Of a stretch of 64,000 nucleotides of DNA, positions 10,891 through 20,643 are shown piece after piece. Within the stretch, counting starts at the first letter, position 1. Each line of letters opens with the position of its first letter. Below the pieces are notes generated by a model, which was not told where the DNA came from, did not search any database, and saw nothing but the letters and a program-made list of their open reading frames with translations. Source of the stretch: Serratia marcescens (GTDB taxonomy: Bacteria; Pseudomonadota; Gammaproteobacteria; Enterobacterales; Enterobacteriaceae); contig JADMXW010000012.1 of NCBI GenBank assembly GCA_015548865.1, positions 105,402-169,401 on the forward strand. Reading direction: 5' to 3'. Made by a program: the position numbers and the translations under genes.

Positions 10891-12321
10891 ATGCGGGTAT
10901 TACATGTATGTTCAGAGTTGTTTCCACTGCTGAAAACCGGCGGATTGGCGGACGTTGCGGGGGCGCTGCCTGCAGCGCAAATCGAAGCCGGGCTGGATGT
11001 GCGTGTTATTTTGCCCGCTTTCCCCGATCTGAAAAAAGGTGTAACCAACCTGCAAACAGTGTGCGAGTTGGAGACTTTTGCCGGACGAATGGCGCTGCTT
11101 TATGGTCATTTCAACGGTGTAGGCATTTACCTGATCGATGTGCCGGAGCTGTATGAACGTGCGGGCAGTCCGTACCATGATCCTGCGTTGTACGCCTATG
11201 CGGATAATTATCTGCGTTTTGCGCTGCTGGGTTGGGTTGGCTGTGAAATGGCCTGTGGGCTTGATCCTTACTGGCGACCAGACGTGGTGCATGCCCACGA
11301 CTGGCACGCAGGGTTAACCTGCGCCTATTTAGCCGCACGCCATCGTCCTGCCAAATCGGTATTTACTGTGCACAATCTGGCGTTTCAAGGACTGTTCCAT
11401 GCACGTCATATGGCAGATATTCAACTGCCAGGTGATTTCTTTCAGGTGTACGGCTTGGAGTTTTATGGGCAGATATCCTACCTCAAGGCCGGGCTGTATT
11501 ACGCCGATCATATCACCACTGTCAGCCCGACCTATGCCCATGAAATCACGTTGCCTGAATTTGGTTATGGGATGGAAGGGCTGCTGCGTACGCGGGAAGA
11601 GGAAGGGCGGTTGTCGGGTATTCTTAATGGCGTTGATGATACCATCTGGAGCCCGGAGCGGGATGCTCTGCTATCGCATCCCTATGCCCGCGATACGCTG
11701 GCCAACAAAGTGCATAACAAACGCCAACTGCAAATCTCCATGGGGTTGACCGTGGATGAGAAAATTCCGGTGTTTGCCATTGTCAGTCGCTTGACGCATC
11801 AAAAGGGGTTAGATTTGGTGCTGGACGCTGTGCCAGAAATGTTGGATCAAGGGGCGCAATTGGTGGTGTTGGGGGCGGGGGATGCCGATTTGCAGGAGGG
11901 ATTCCTAGCTGTAGCGGCAGAATATCCTGGGCAAGTTGGGGTGCAAATTGGTTACCACGAGGCGTTCTCTCACCGCATTATTGGTGGCGCGGATGTCATC
12001 ATGGTGCCCAGTCGTTTTGAGCCTTGCGGTCTAACACAGTTGTATGGGTTGAAGTACGGTACGCTGCCGCTGGTGCGTCATACGGGCGGTTTGGCGGATA
12101 CCGTTACGGATTGCTCGCTGGAGAATTTGGCTGATGGCCTTGCCACCGGTTTTTCCTTCAGCGATTGCAATGTCGGCGCGCTTTCCCGAGCGATTCGCCG
12201 AGTGTTTGTGTTGTGGTCTCGTCCCACGCTATGGCGCTATGTGCAACGCCAGGCGATGGCGATGGACTTTAGCTGGCAGGTAGCTGCGCAGGCGTATCGT
12301 GCACTTTACCAGCGCTTATGA
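10891..12321 (+). CDS. glgA: Glycogen synthase GlgA
   Basis: Extends alpha-1,4 glucan from ADP-glucose (GT5, GT-B fold, cytosolic). 476 residues from the ATG at 10891, which has GGGAG upstream and gives [22 protein letters not shown]; this matches E. coli exactly in layout and carries the KTGGL ADP-glucose loop. The frame is open further upstream to 10819 but that extension has no family counterpart. The C-terminal half shows [11 protein letters not shown] and the retaining glycosyltransferase motif [22 protein letters not shown] segment ([18 protein letters not shown]). Its TGA overlaps the left end of an ERIC element that separates it from glgP. Confidence 0.96.
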   Translation: MRVLHVCSELFPLLKTGGLADVAGALPAAQIEAGLDVRVILPAFPDLKKGVTNLQTVCELETFAGRMALLYGHFNGVGIYLIDVPELYERAGSPYHDPALYAYADNYLRFALLGWVGCEMACGLDPYWRPDVVHAHDWHAGLTCAYLAARHRPAKSVFTVHNLAFQGLFHARHMADIQLPGDFFQVYGLEFYGQISYLKAGLYYADHITTVSPTYAHEITLPEFGYGMEGLLRTREEEGRLSGILNGVDDTIWSPERDALLSHPYARDTLANKVHNKRQLQISMGLTVDEKIPVFAIVSRLTHQKGLDLVLDAVPEMLDQGAQLVVLGAGDADLQEGFLAVAAEYPGQVGVQIGYHEAFSHRIIGGADVIMVPSRFEPCGLTQLYGLKYGTLPLVRHTGGLADTVTDCSLENLADGLATGFSFSDCNVGALSRAIRRVFVLWSRPTLWRYVQRQAMAMDFSWQVAAQAYRALYQRL

Positions 12322-12594
12322 CCCTAAATAATTCGAGTTGCGGGAAGGTGGCAAGTGACGGACAAATTTGTCTGGAACAAATTTGAACAGCGCCTGCGCT
12401 GGCCCGTAGGGTGAACCTCAGGAATGAGGTTCATTCATCCCGATGAGCTTACTTGAGTAAGTGATTCGGGAGACAAATCTGCCGGGAGCAGATTTGAACG
12501 CCGCGTGCGGCGGCTTCGTAAGAGGTGAGGCCTAGGGATGGGCCGAATAACGAACGCAGCCAACGCACCTGAAACTTGAAGTGTGACGGGTATA
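12321..12594 (+). repeat. Enlarged ERIC element between glgA and glgP
   Basis: The left end (ACCCTAAATAATTCGAGTTG, then CGGGAAGGTGGCAAG), the middle (GAGCTTACTTGAGTAAGTGA) and the right end (GCAGCCAACGCACCTG, then CTTGAAGTGTGACGGGTATA) follow the ERIC/IRU consensus. The usual element is about 127 bases; this one is 274. The extra DNA consists of nested palindromes: GACAAATTTGTC, CAGCGC-CT-GCGCTG, GAACCTCA-GGAA-TGAGGTTC and GCCGC-GT-GCGGC. It would be transcribed as part of the glg messenger. A second copy sharing the right-hand block lies at 15925-16068. Confidence 0.88.
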
Positions 12595-12688
12595 GCCGTG
12601 CGTTGCATGGTGAGGACAACATGCAGGGGCGTTAGCGATCTCGGTCAAACAACGCATGTCGTAACACTCATGATTGGGAATAAACGTA

Positions 12689-15136
12689 ATGAACTCTCCG
12701 TTTATCTACAACTCACCCACGCTGAGCGTGGACGCGCTAAAGCATTCCATTGCCTATAAATTGATGTTCAGCATAGGTAAAGATCCCTCTATTGCCAACA
12801 AGCACGAATGGCTGAACGCCACGCTGCTCGCGGTGCGCGACCGCATGGTTGAGCGCTGGTTGCGTTCCAACCGGGCGCAACTCTCACAGGACGTGCGACA
12901 GGTTTACTATTTGTCGATGGAGTTTTTGTTGGGGCGAACGCTCTCGAATGCGTTGTTGGCAATGGGGCTGTATGAGGATCTAAAGCAAGCTCTGGATGAT
13001 ATGGGGCTAGACTTGGATGAACTGATTGAGGAAGAAAACGATCCTGGGCTGGGTAATGGCGGCCTCGGACGTTTGGCGGCCTGCTTCCTGGATTCGCTGG
13101 CGACGATGGCGTTGCCCGGCCGTGGCTATGGCATTCGCTACGAATACGGTATGTTTGCACAAAAGATTGTCAACGGACAACAAGCTGAATCCCCGGACTA
13201 TTGGTTGGAATACGGTAACGCTTGGGAGTTCCCGCGCCACAGCACCCGTTACACGGTGCGTTTTGGTGGACGTGTACAGCAAGAAGGAAGTAAGGCGCGC
13301 TGGGTCGAAACCGAAGAGATCATCGCCTGTGCTTACGACCAGATCATTCCCGGTTATGACACCGATGCTACAAATACGTTGCGACTGTGGGGCGCGCAGG
13401 CCAGCAGTGAAATTAACCTGGGTAAGTTCAATCAGGGTGACTATTTTGCCGCAGTAGAGGATAAGAACCACTCGGAGAACGTGTCGCGGGTGCTTTACCC
13501 TAATGATTCAACTTACTCTGGGCGAGAACTGCGTTTGCGCCAAGAGTATTTTCTGGTATCAGCTACGGTTCAGGATATCCTCAGTCGTCATTGGATGATG
13601 CACAACACCTATGACAATCTGGCGGATAAATTTGCCATTCACCTTAACGATACCCATCCGGTGTTGGCGATCCCTGAGTTGATGCGTTTGCTGATCGATG
13701 AACACAAATTTAAATGGCTGGATGCCTGGAAGGTGGTGACGAGCGTCTTCTCTTACACCAACCATACGTTAATGCAAGAAGCGTTGGAAACCTGGCCGGT
13801 GGATATGTTGGGCAAGATTTTGCCCCGCCATTTGCAGCTAATTTTTGAAATCAACGAACACTTTCTTGAAGAAGTGCAAAAGAAATTCCCGAAAGATAAC
13901 GATCTACTGGCGCGCGTTTCTATTATCGATGAAACCAACGGCCGTCGGGTGCGTATGGCCTGGCTGGCGGTGGTTGCCAGCCATAAGGTGAACGGTGTAT
14001 CTCAATTGCACTCCGATCTTATGGTGCAGTCGCTTTTTGCTGATTTTGCGCGTATCTACACCGATCGTTTCTGCAATAAGACCAATGGTGTTACGCCGCG
14101 ACGCTGGCTGGCGTTGGCGAACCCACCGTTGTCGAAAGTGCTGGATGATGCCATTGGTAGAAACTGGCGTACCAATCTCAGCCAGTTGGTGGATATCAAG
14201 CCGCAGGTGGATTTTCCGGCGTTTGTGCAGAAGGTGCGTAAAGCAAAGCTGGCTAACAAGCAGCGTCTGGCGGAGTACGTGGCAGAACATCTGGATGTGG
14301 TTATCGATCCTGAGGCGCTGTTCGATGTGCAGATAAAACGTATTCATGAATACAAACGGCAACTGTTGAATTTGCTGCACATTATCACGCTCTATAACCG
14401 TATCAAGGATGACCCGAAAACCAAGTGTGTGTCGCGTGTGGCAATCTTCGCGGGTAAGGCAGCGTCGGCATACTATATGGCGAAGCACATTATCAACCTC
14501 ATCAACGACGTGGGGGCGGTGATCAACAACGATCCCGACATGCACGATAAGTTGAAGGTGGTGTTTATTCCCAACTACAGTGTAAGCCTGGCGCAGATCA
14601 TTATTCCTGCTGCCGATTTGTCTGAGCAAATCTCGCTGGCGGGGACAGAGGCTTCCGGTACCAGTAACATGAAATTCGCACTCAATGGTGCACTCACCAT
14701 CGGTACTCTCGATGGCGCCAACGTGGAGATGTTGGAGCACATTGGCGAAGAGAACATGTTTATTTTTGGCAACACCACCGAGCAGGTGGAAGAGCTGCGT
14801 AAGAATGGCTACAACCCGCGTGAGGTTTACGAAAAAGATGAGGAGTTGCATCGCGTACTGACGCAGATCGCGTCCGGTGTTTTTAGCCCGAACGATCCAA
14901 GACGTTACACCGATTTGTTTGATTCGTTAGTAAATTTCGGTGACCATTGGCAGCTGTTAGCGGATTATCGCAGCTACGTTGATACCCATGACAGAGTGGA
15001 TGAGCTTTATCGCAATCCTGATGAATGGGCACGTAGATGCATCCTCAACATCGCCAATATGGGCATCTTCTCTTCGGACCGTACCATTCAGGAGTATGCT
15101 GACGATATCTGGAATATCAAACCCATACGGCTGTAA
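12689..15136 (+). CDS. glgP: Glycogen phosphorylase GlgP
   Basis: Phosphorolyses glycogen to glucose-1-phosphate (GT35, pyridoxal-phosphate enzyme). 815 residues, the same as E. coli, from the ATG at 12689, which has GGGA 9 bases upstream and gives [20 protein letters not shown]. Recognisable blocks are [53 protein letters not shown] and [14 protein letters not shown], whose Lys binds PLP. It is the last gene of the glg operon, separated from glgA by the ERIC element and about 95 further bases, so separate control of its expression is possible. Confidence 0.97.
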   Translation: MNSPFIYNSPTLSVDALKHSIAYKLMFSIGKDPSIANKHEWLNATLLAVRDRMVERWLRSNRAQLSQDVRQVYYLSMEFLLGRTLSNALLAMGLYEDLKQALDDMGLDLDELIEEENDPGLGNGGLGRLAACFLDSLATMALPGRGYGIRYEYGMFAQKIVNGQQAESPDYWLEYGNAWEFPRHSTRYTVRFGGRVQQEGSKARWVETEEIIACAYDQIIPGYDTDATNTLRLWGAQASSEINLGKFNQGDYFAAVEDKNHSENVSRVLYPNDSTYSGRELRLRQEYFLVSATVQDILSRHWMMHNTYDNLADKFAIHLNDTHPVLAIPELMRLLIDEHKFKWLDAWKVVTSVFSYTNHTLMQEALETWPVDMLGKILPRHLQLIFEINEHFLEEVQKKFPKDNDLLARVSIIDETNGRRVRMAWLAVVASHKVNGVSQLHSDLMVQSLFADFARIYTDRFCNKTNGVTPRRWLALANPPLSKVLDDAIGRNWRTNLSQLVDIKPQVDFPAFVQKVRKAKLANKQRLAEYVAEHLDVVIDPEALFDVQIKRIHEYKRQLLNLLHIITLYNRIKDDPKTKCVSRVAIFAGKAASAYYMAKHIINLINDVGAVINNDPDMHDKLKVVFIPNYSVSLAQIIIPAADLSEQISLAGTEASGTSNMKFALNGALTIGTLDGANVEMLEHIGEENMFIFGNTTEQVEELRKNGYNPREVYEKDEELHRVLTQIASGVFSPNDPRRYTDLFDSLVNFGDHWQLLADYRSYVDTHDRVDELYRNPDEWARRCILNIANMGIFSSDRTIQEYADDIWNIKPIRL

Positions 15137-15146
15137 CTTCACCCAC

Positions 15147-15232
15147 GTCATCCTCGGCGAAAGCCGAGGATGTCTGTCAGAAGAAACGCGTTTCACCTGC
15201 AAGAGATTCCTGCCTTCTCGGGAATGACAGGT
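15147..15232. repeat. Two-hairpin palindromic unit after glgP
   Basis: A perfect 10-base-pair stem with a GAAA tetraloop (left arm CATCCTCGGC at 15149-15158, right arm 15163-15172) is followed about 40 bases later by a shorter hairpin (ATTCCTG...CGGGAAT, near 15208-15226) and GACAGG. No T run follows the first stem, so it is not a standard intrinsic terminator. The pair resembles the short dispersed palindromes built from GTCATCC and GGAATGAC ends that are common between convergent bacterial genes. It lies between convergent glgP and queH and may block transcription from either side. Confidence 0.5.
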
Positions 15233-15243
15233 ATGATGCGGGG

Positions 15244-15903
15244 CTAATCCTCTTTGCCGTAATAGAGTTTCCCGATTTTAATCAGTGGCCTGCCCTGTGA
15301 TTTGCGATGCAGATTGCTGTCGCGCAGAGAATAAACGCAACCGCAATATTCTTGCTGATAAAACTGCTCCCGCTTGCTGATTTCTATCATGCGCGAAGAG
15401 CCGCCTCCTTTACGCCAGTTGTAATCCCAGTACACCATTCCTGAGTAATGCGAGGCGGCCCGCTGGCCGCAGTCATTAATCTGCTGCATGTTTTTCCAGC
15501 GTGAGATGCCGAGCGAACTGCTGATAACGTTAAAGCCGTTTTCTGCCGCATAGAGCGCAGTGCGTTCGAAACGCATATCAAAGCACATGGCGCAGCGAAC
15601 GCCGCGCTCAGGCTCCCACTCCATTCCTTTTGCCCGTTCGAACCAGTTGTCGGTATCGTAATCGGCATCAATAAAGGGCACCCCGTGTTTCTCTGCGAAG
15701 CGAATATTCTCTTCCTTACGGATGAGGTACTCTTTCTGTGGATGAATGTTGGGGTTATAGAAAAAAATGGTGTAGTTAATTCCTGATGCTTGAATGGCCT
15801 CCATCACTTCCCCTGAACACGGGGCGCAGCAGGAATGCAGTAGGAGTTTGTCCGCCTCGTTAGGGAGCGTCAGTATCGGGCGTTTTAATGCAGTGCTGGT
15901 CAT
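15244..15903 (-). CDS. queH: Epoxyqueuosine reductase QueH
   Basis: Iron-sulfur enzyme that reduces epoxyqueuosine to queuosine in tRNA, the non-cobalamin alternative to QueG. About 219 residues from the ATG at 15903. Family cysteines are visible in [13 protein letters not shown] near the N terminus, in CAMCFDMR in the middle and in QEYCGCVYS near the C terminus. The start at 15903 has AAAGGA 7 bases upstream; in-frame ATGs at 15921 and 15936 lie close to or inside the neighbouring ERIC repeat and have poorer sites. Convergent with glgP. E. coli K-12 lacks this gene. Confidence 0.9.
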   Translation of the reverse strand: MTSTALKRPILTLPNEADKLLLHSCCAPCSGEVMEAIQASGINYTIFFYNPNIHPQKEYLIRKEENIRFAEKHGVPFIDADYDTDNWFERAKGMEWEPERGVRCAMCFDMRFERTALYAAENGFNVISSSLGISRWKNMQQINDCGQRAASHYSGMVYWDYNWRKGGGSSRMIEISKREQFYQQEYCGCVYSLRDSNLHRKSQGRPLIKIGKLYYGKED

Positions 15904-15924
15904 AAACACATCCTTTGACATGGC

Positions 15925-16068
15925 TATACCCTTCATACTTCACATTGCAGATGTGTTGGCTGCGCTCGTTATTCGGCCTATCCCTGGGCCTCACCTCTTA
16001 TGAGGCCGCCGCTTGCACTGTTCAAAACGTAAACGTTTTGTCCTGCAACGCGAATGATTTTGGGTATA
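15925..16068 (-). repeat. ERIC element upstream of queH
   Basis: Read on the minus strand it runs from TGTATACCC at the far side to GAAGTATGAAGGGTATA next to queH. It contains GCGCAGCCAACACATCTG, the conserved ERIC right half, and shares the block TAAGAGGTGAGGCC...GGGATAGGCCGAATAACG with the element at 12321-12594. Internal palindromes include AAAACGT/ACGTTTT and GGCCTCA/TGAGGCC. At 144 bases it is close to the standard size but its centre differs from the consensus. It supplies the 5' leader of queH. Confidence 0.82.
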
Positions 16069-16271
16069 CACTTGCCTGAATTGTAGCATTGATAACGGGC
16101 AGGATGGCTGACTGCCCTACTGTAGGCGTTTTCTTGCAATACTGTGCGCGCGTTTTTTGCGCAGGGCGATTTTCATGATCTGTCTCATTTCCTGTGTAAA
16201 TTCCCCCCCTTTTTCTGGGGAAGTCGGTAGAATTTCCGGCCCTGATTATCCCCTGTGTTGAAGAGTTGACC

Positions 16272-18467
16272 GTGTCTACAAGCCTGATTGTTCCTGAACG
16301 CCACCTGTTTTCTTACCCGCGCTATTGGGCTGAGTGCTATGGCACTGCACCGTTTTTGCCTATGAGCCGCGCTGAGATGGATGAACTTGGCTGGGACAGC
16401 TGCGATATCGTACTGGTCACAGGGGATGCCTATGTGGATCATCCCAGTTTCGGTATGGCGATCGTCGGCAGAATGCTGGAGTCGCAGGGGTTTCGGGTCG
16501 GGATCATCTCCCAGCCTGATTGGTCGAGTAAGAACGACTTTATGCGCCTGGGCAAACCAAACCTGTTTTACGGTGTGACGGCGGGCAACATGGACTCGAT
16601 GATCAACCATTACACAGCCGATCGCAAAGCGCGCCATGATGATGCTTATACGCCCGACAACATTGCCGGTAAGCGCCCGGATCGTGCGACGCTGGTCTAT
16701 ACCCAGCGCTGCAAGGAGGCCTTTAGCGATGTCCCGGTTGTGCTGGGTGGCATTGAAGCCAGCCTGCGCCGTATTGCCCACTACGACTATTGGTCAGACA
16801 AGGTGCGCCGTTCAGTGCTGGTGGATGCCAAGGCGGATATGCTGATCTACGGTAACGGTGAACGGCCGCTGGTGGAGGTTGCGCACCGCTTGGCGGCGGG
16901 CGAGCCCATTAGCGACATTGTGAACGTGCGCAATACTGCTGTGCTGCGTAAAACTGCGCTGCCCGGTTGGACAGGGGTTGACTCTACGCGTTTGGATAGC
17001 CCTGGTCGCATTGAACCTATTCTTAATCCCTACGGCGAAGACTTGCCCTGCGTGGCACATACGGTAAAAGGCTCCACCAGCGGAAAGCCTATTACCGTGC
17101 GGGCGCACAAGCCAAAACCGTGGGAAAAAACTTATGTGCTGTTGCCCTCGTTTGAGAAGGTGAAAAACGACAAGGTGATGTACGCACACGCTTCGCGGAT
17201 TTTGCATCACGAAACCAATCCGGGCAGCGCACGCGCGTTGATGCAAAAACACGGCGATCGCTACGTGTGGATTAATCCTCCGGCTATTCCGTTGCAAACG
17301 GATGAAATGGACGCGGTCTATGCCTTGCCGTATCAACGGGTGCCGCACCCTGCTTATGGTCAATCGCGCATTCCTGCCTATGACATGATTCGCTTTTCCA
17401 TCAATATCATGCGTGGCTGTTTTGGCGGATGTGCTTTTTGCTCAATTACCGAACACGAAGGGCGGATTATTCAAAGCCGTTCGCAAGAATCGATCGTGCA
17501 GGAAATTGAAGCGATCCGTGACGAAGTACCAGGTTTTACCGGTATTATCTCTGATCTGGGCGGGCCAACGGCCAATATGTATATGCTGCGCTGCCAGTCA
17601 CCTAAAGCTGAGCAAACTTGCCGCCGTGCTTCTTGCGTCTATCCGGAAATTTGCGCGCATATGGATACTAACCACGAGCCAACCATTCAGCTCTATCGCC
17701 GTGCTCGCGCCCTTAAAGGCGTCAAAAAGGTGCTGATTGCATCCGGCGTACGCTACGACCTGGCAGTGGAGGACCCACGCTATATCAAGGAATTGGCCGA
17801 ACACCATGTGGGCGGTTACTTGAAGATTGCGCCAGAACACACGGAGCAGGGGCCATTATCGAAGATGATGAAACCTGGAATGGGCAGCTATCACCGTTTC
17901 AAAGAACTGTTTGATACCTATTCGCGTCAAGCAGGTAAAGAGCAGTACCTGATTCCGTATTTTATCGCTGCTCACCCCGGTACGCGTGATGAAGATATGG
18001 TCAATCTGGCACTGTGGCTGAAAAAGAACCGCTTCCGACTGGATCAGGTGCAAAATTTCTACCCTTCACCGCTCGCCAGTTCTACCACCATGTATTACAG
18101 CGGCAAGAACCCACTCAGCAAGGTGGATTATCACAGTGAAGAGGTGGTGGTGCCGCGTGGCGATCGCCAGCGCCGTCTGCATAAGGCGCTGCTGCGCTAT
18201 CACGATCCGGCTAATTGGGCCCTGATCCGTGAGGCGTTAACCGCAATGGGCATGAAGCACCTGATCGGTAATCGCCGTGAATGTCTGGTGCCGGTAGCAA
18301 CGGTGGATGAACGCCGCAATGCCAAACCCTATCACAAAAGAAACACGGTGCAGGATAAAACCGCGCAGCCCGCACTCACTCGCTTTACGGGGGAAGGGCG
18401 ACGGCCAGCGGTAAAGAAAAGCGTTGGCAAAGCAAGCAATAAACAGGGGCCGACTGGCAAGCGGTGA
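16272..18467 (+). CDS. ygiQ: YgiQ family radical SAM protein
   Basis: Radical S-adenosylmethionine protein of unknown reaction. About 731 residues, close to the E. coli 739. The N-terminal UPF0313 domain ([19 protein letters not shown]) precedes the radical SAM cluster motif [10 protein letters not shown] (CxxxCxxC). Strongly conserved C-terminal blocks include [20 protein letters not shown] and [18 protein letters not shown]. The tail is basic and low in complexity, as in homologues. The GTG at 16272 is preferred (AAGAG 6 bases upstream and the product MSTSLIVP aligns with E. coli); a TTG two codons upstream is the alternative. Confidence 0.94.
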   Translation: MSTSLIVPERHLFSYPRYWAECYGTAPFLPMSRAEMDELGWDSCDIVLVTGDAYVDHPSFGMAIVGRMLESQGFRVGIISQPDWSSKNDFMRLGKPNLFYGVTAGNMDSMINHYTADRKARHDDAYTPDNIAGKRPDRATLVYTQRCKEAFSDVPVVLGGIEASLRRIAHYDYWSDKVRRSVLVDAKADMLIYGNGERPLVEVAHRLAAGEPISDIVNVRNTAVLRKTALPGWTGVDSTRLDSPGRIEPILNPYGEDLPCVAHTVKGSTSGKPITVRAHKPKPWEKTYVLLPSFEKVKNDKVMYAHASRILHHETNPGSARALMQKHGDRYVWINPPAIPLQTDEMDAVYALPYQRVPHPAYGQSRIPAYDMIRFSINIMRGCFGGCAFCSITEHEGRIIQSRSQESIVQEIEAIRDEVPGFTGIISDLGGPTANMYMLRCQSPKAEQTCRRASCVYPEICAHMDTNHEPTIQLYRRARALKGVKKVLIASGVRYDLAVEDPRYIKELAEHHVGGYLKIAPEHTEQGPLSKMMKPGMGSYHRFKELFDTYSRQAGKEQYLIPYFIAAHPGTRDEDMVNLALWLKKNRFRLDQVQNFYPSPLASSTTMYYSGKNPLSKVDYHSEEVVVPRGDRQRRLHKALLRYHDPANWALIREALTAMGMKHLIGNRRECLVPVATVDERRNAKPYHKRNTVQDKTAQPALTRFTGEGRRPAVKKSVGKASNKQGPTGKR

Positions 18468-18486
18468 GTGGTCGCCTCACGCTTGT
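18459..18486. terminator. Hairpin shared by the convergent ygiQ and sigma factor gene ends
   Basis: CAAGCG-GTGAG pairs with CTCACGCTTG around a 7-base loop, with one bulged G. Both stop codons (ygiQ TGA and the sigma gene TGA) sit within or beside the stem. No T run follows on either strand, so it would be a weak bidirectional stop or an mRNA 3' end stabiliser. Confidence 0.4.
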
Positions 18487-19037
18487 GTCACGGCCCGATA
18501 AAGCCACTGTAACCGGACGCGCAGAAACTGTACCGCCTGGTGTTTACGTGACAGAAGGGTTTCCACTGGGACGCCGGTTTCCTGTGCCAGCTGTTTGAAG
18601 CTGTAGCCCTGCAACTCGGTTTTTTCAAAAGCTTCTCGTTGCAGCGCTGGCATCTCTTCCAGTGCTGCCGCCAGCTCTTCCCACACCAATTGGTAGAGAT
18701 AGGCATCTTCTGTGCTGTTCGGCGGACTGAACAGAATATCGGCCAGTTCATCGCCTTCCGGCCAGCTATCCGTTGCCATTTCCGTAAGCGATATATCGTG
18801 CTGCTTGCGCGAGCGATCGACTAACTCGTTGCGCGCAGCGCGAAATAGCCAGGCAGACACATGCTCTATTGGATCGAGATAACTGTCGGCTTTGATAAGC
18901 CGATAGCTGATTTCCTGAAAGATATCTTCCGCCTCTGCGGTGCTGTGCGTGCGTCGGGAAATAAACGCACGCACTCGTCGTTGGCAGGCTTCCAGCGCAG
19001 TGAGCAGAACGTTTTGCCTTTGCATGGCGTTAGCCAT
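18477..19037 (-). CDS. ECF-type RNA polymerase sigma factor
   Basis: Cytosolic sigma-70 family protein of the extracytoplasmic-function group, 186 residues. Sigma region 2 is at about residues 30-72 (AEDIFQEISYRLIKA, AWLFRAARNELVDRSRK) and region 4 at about 128-175 (ALEEMPALQREAF, GYSFKQLAQETGV, LSRKHQAVQFLR). There is no region 1 or 3. Its ATG overlaps the stop of the upstream histidine-rich membrane protein gene by one base (TAATG), so the two are translationally coupled; that protein is the likely sensor or anti-sigma partner. Target promoters cannot be read from this window. E. coli K-12 has no counterpart at this site. Confidence 0.88.
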   Translation of the reverse strand: MANAMQRQNVLLTALEACQRRVRAFISRRTHSTAEAEDIFQEISYRLIKADSYLDPIEHVSAWLFRAARNELVDRSRKQHDISLTEMATDSWPEGDELADILFSPPNSTEDAYLYQLVWEELAAALEEMPALQREAFEKTELQGYSFKQLAQETGVPVETLLSRKHQAVQFLRVRLQWLYRAVTQA

Positions 19038-19462
19038 TACTCCGTTTTTCCGCTTTGGTCGACGGGTTTATCGTGAGCCATAGGGGTGTCATCATGAGTA
19101 CCGTTACACTGTTGATGCCCGCCACGGCGGTGCGAGAAATGACCGCGATGAAAACGGTGCCCGCAGCGATCCCCGTGTGAGCCAAATCCCCGCTGGTGGA
19201 AAAAGGCATCTCGCTCCTCTTGGCTCATGGCTAACCAGCGTTCACGCATTTCGCGTCCGTGGCGGCCAAAAAATCCTCGGTAGCCTATGCCGCCAAAGAG
19301 TATTTTACATAGGATCAGCAGACCCATCGCCTGGAAAAAACCAATGCTTTGGACGCCAAAAATAGCGGGCAGTAAAGCATTCCATAACAGCATCACCAGT
19401 GTGGCAATCGCCACAACAGCCAGTAACCCAATACCCAACATTTTAAATTTACGATCGTGCAT
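19037..19462 (-). CDS. Histidine-rich two-helix membrane protein coupled to the ECF sigma factor
   Basis: 141 residues from the ATG at 19462, with GGAG 8 bases upstream; a longer frame from 19534 has no comparable site. Two hydrophobic helices at about residues 8-30 and 40-62 are followed by a hydrophilic arm with SQEERDAFFHQRG and then a tail holding nine His in roughly 45 residues plus two Cys (GHRFHRGHFSHRRGGHQQC). This suggests binding of a metal such as Ni, Zn, Cu or Co. It shows no classical zinc anti-sigma motif (HxxxCxxC). The coupling to the sigma gene suggests a membrane sensor or anti-sigma factor; this role is inferred, and I know no named homologue. Confidence 0.7.
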   Translation of the reverse strand: MHDRKFKMLGIGLLAVVAIATLVMLLWNALLPAIFGVQSIGFFQAMGLLILCKILFGGIGYRGFFGRHGREMRERWLAMSQEERDAFFHQRGFGSHGDRCGHRFHRGHFSHRRGGHQQCNGTHDDTPMAHDKPVDQSGKTE

Positions 19463-19619
19463 GTCATCTACTCCGTGTTGTTCTGATATTGAGGTAGACG
19501 AATCAGGTGGAGAAATATTTGCACTGAGAAGCACTTTTTTTAAAAACAGTGCTGGTGTTAGCGATGGTGTTTATCTGAAAGTCATAACGGTGAGATGCCG
19601 TGGCTGAAAGAGCATTACG

Positions 19620-20630
19620 TTAGCCGTTGATGCAGTGGGCGGGGGTGAGGCGCTGATTTTCTGTGTTATCCGCTAGCGGATCGTCTATGGCTTCAATCTT
19701 GCCTTGCTCTGTCAGTCGGTAAGCGACACCGGCAACGATGCCGTTTTCTCCTTCATACACAGTGACAAAGCGTAGGCGTTTACCATCATGGTAGCTTAAT
19801 GCCGCGCAGCCGCCAGTACCCAGCGTGAACTGTTGCACGCTGCCGGTAGAGCAAAAAATAGTGTCGGTGCCGCTGGCCTGTAGTGTGACGTTATCGCCGC
19901 TGTTGGTGATGCGGCTGCCCGCACCTTGGGTGTGAATGTGGCTGCTATCACCGGCATTCGCCACGCGTGTTGATGCACCGTAGCTTGCGAGGTAATTGCG
20001 TCTGCCACTGTTGGTGATGTGGGTACCACGACCTGCACTGCTGATTTTTGTGGCGTTGCCGCAGTTGGCAATGCGAGCACGATCGCCCAAACCGCTGATG
20101 CGGCTGTTTTGCCCAGTATTGCTCATTTTGGCGGCAAAGCCGCTGCTGACCAATTGGCAGCCATAGCCGGTACTGGCGATACTGCCGTTATCGCCAGATT
20201 GACCGATAAAATTGCCATTGCCCGTGGAGGCTAGATGACTTTGAAAACCGGAGCAGCCGATATTCAGTGCATGATCGCTGCTGGCAAATTGCAAGGTGCA
20301 TGATAACACCGGTGTGAAGCGGCCATTGGCTTGGCCGCGCGGAGTGATGTGCAACTGCTCTGTTTGACTGTGCGTGAGTTGCGCTGCCATTGCTCTTGTA
20401 CTACTGAGCTCCTGTTCGAGGAAGGGCAGTGCACCAAAGCTGTGCGCGTAGGTATAATCCACCAAACTTTCTAGCCAGGCGCTGTGGCCATCACCAATCA
20501 GCGCCTCATGAATAGCCTGATAGCTGCCGCCCTCTGGAAAACGCCGAAGGAACCAGCGATACAGGGCGCGGCTTACGTGCAGCGCGCGCAACTGTTCACG
20601 CGTGATATGGGGTTTTCCTCCGGTTGGCAT
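19620..20630 (-). CDS. ydhT: YdhT-like protein with a nonapeptide-repeat solenoid
   Basis: Last gene of the ydhYVWXUT operon, 336 residues from the ATG at 20630 (GGAG 8 bases upstream). The first 100 residues look helical (HITREQLRALHVSRALYRWFLRR-type segment). Residues 119-271 consist of 17 uninterrupted units of exactly nine residues with Gly at position 1 and an aliphatic residue or Phe at position 6, such as GRGTHITNS and GDRARIANC. A short mixed C-terminal domain follows. There is no signal peptide or membrane helix, so it is probably cytosolic. The name rests on operon position; the function is unknown, and a scaffold or chaperone for the Ydh oxidoreductase is a guess. Confidence 0.75.
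   Translation of the reverse strand: MPTGGKPHITREQLRALHVSRALYRWFLRRFPEGGSYQAIHEALIGDGHSAWLESLVDYTYAHSFGALPFLEQELSSTRAMAAQLTHSQTEQLHITPRGQANGRFTPVLSCTLQFASSDHALNIGCSGFQSHLASTGNGNFIGQSGDNGSIASTGYGCQLVSSGFAAKMSNTGQNSRISGLGDRARIANCGNATKISSAGRGTHITNSGRRNYLASYGASTRVANAGDSSHIHTQGAGSRITNSGDNVTLQASGTDTIFCSTGSVQQFTLGTGGCAALSYHDGKRLRFVTVYEGENGIVAGVAYRLTEQGKIEAIDDPLADNTENQRLTPAHCING
19818..20276 (-). repeat. 17 tandem 27-base units encoding 9-residue repeats in ydhT
   Basis: Coding repeat within the ydhT-like gene. The protein units are G-x4-[ILVMF]-x2-[STx] with no insertions over 153 residues. The first unit begins with D instead of G, and the last two have Phe at position 6. Asn, Ser and Thr dominate the last two positions. 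DNA identity between units is low, so the repeat is conserved at the protein level and is not a recent tandem expansion. It differs from RTX nonapeptides (GGxGxDxUx) because the second Gly and the calcium-binding Asp are absent. Confidence 0.85.
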
Positions 20631-20643
20631 CGTGGGCTCTCCG

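Noticed and set aside
19818..20276. RTX calcium-binding nonapeptides
   Set aside because: The repeat length is nine but the GGxGxD pattern is missing, there is no secretion signal, and no type I secretion genes are nearby.
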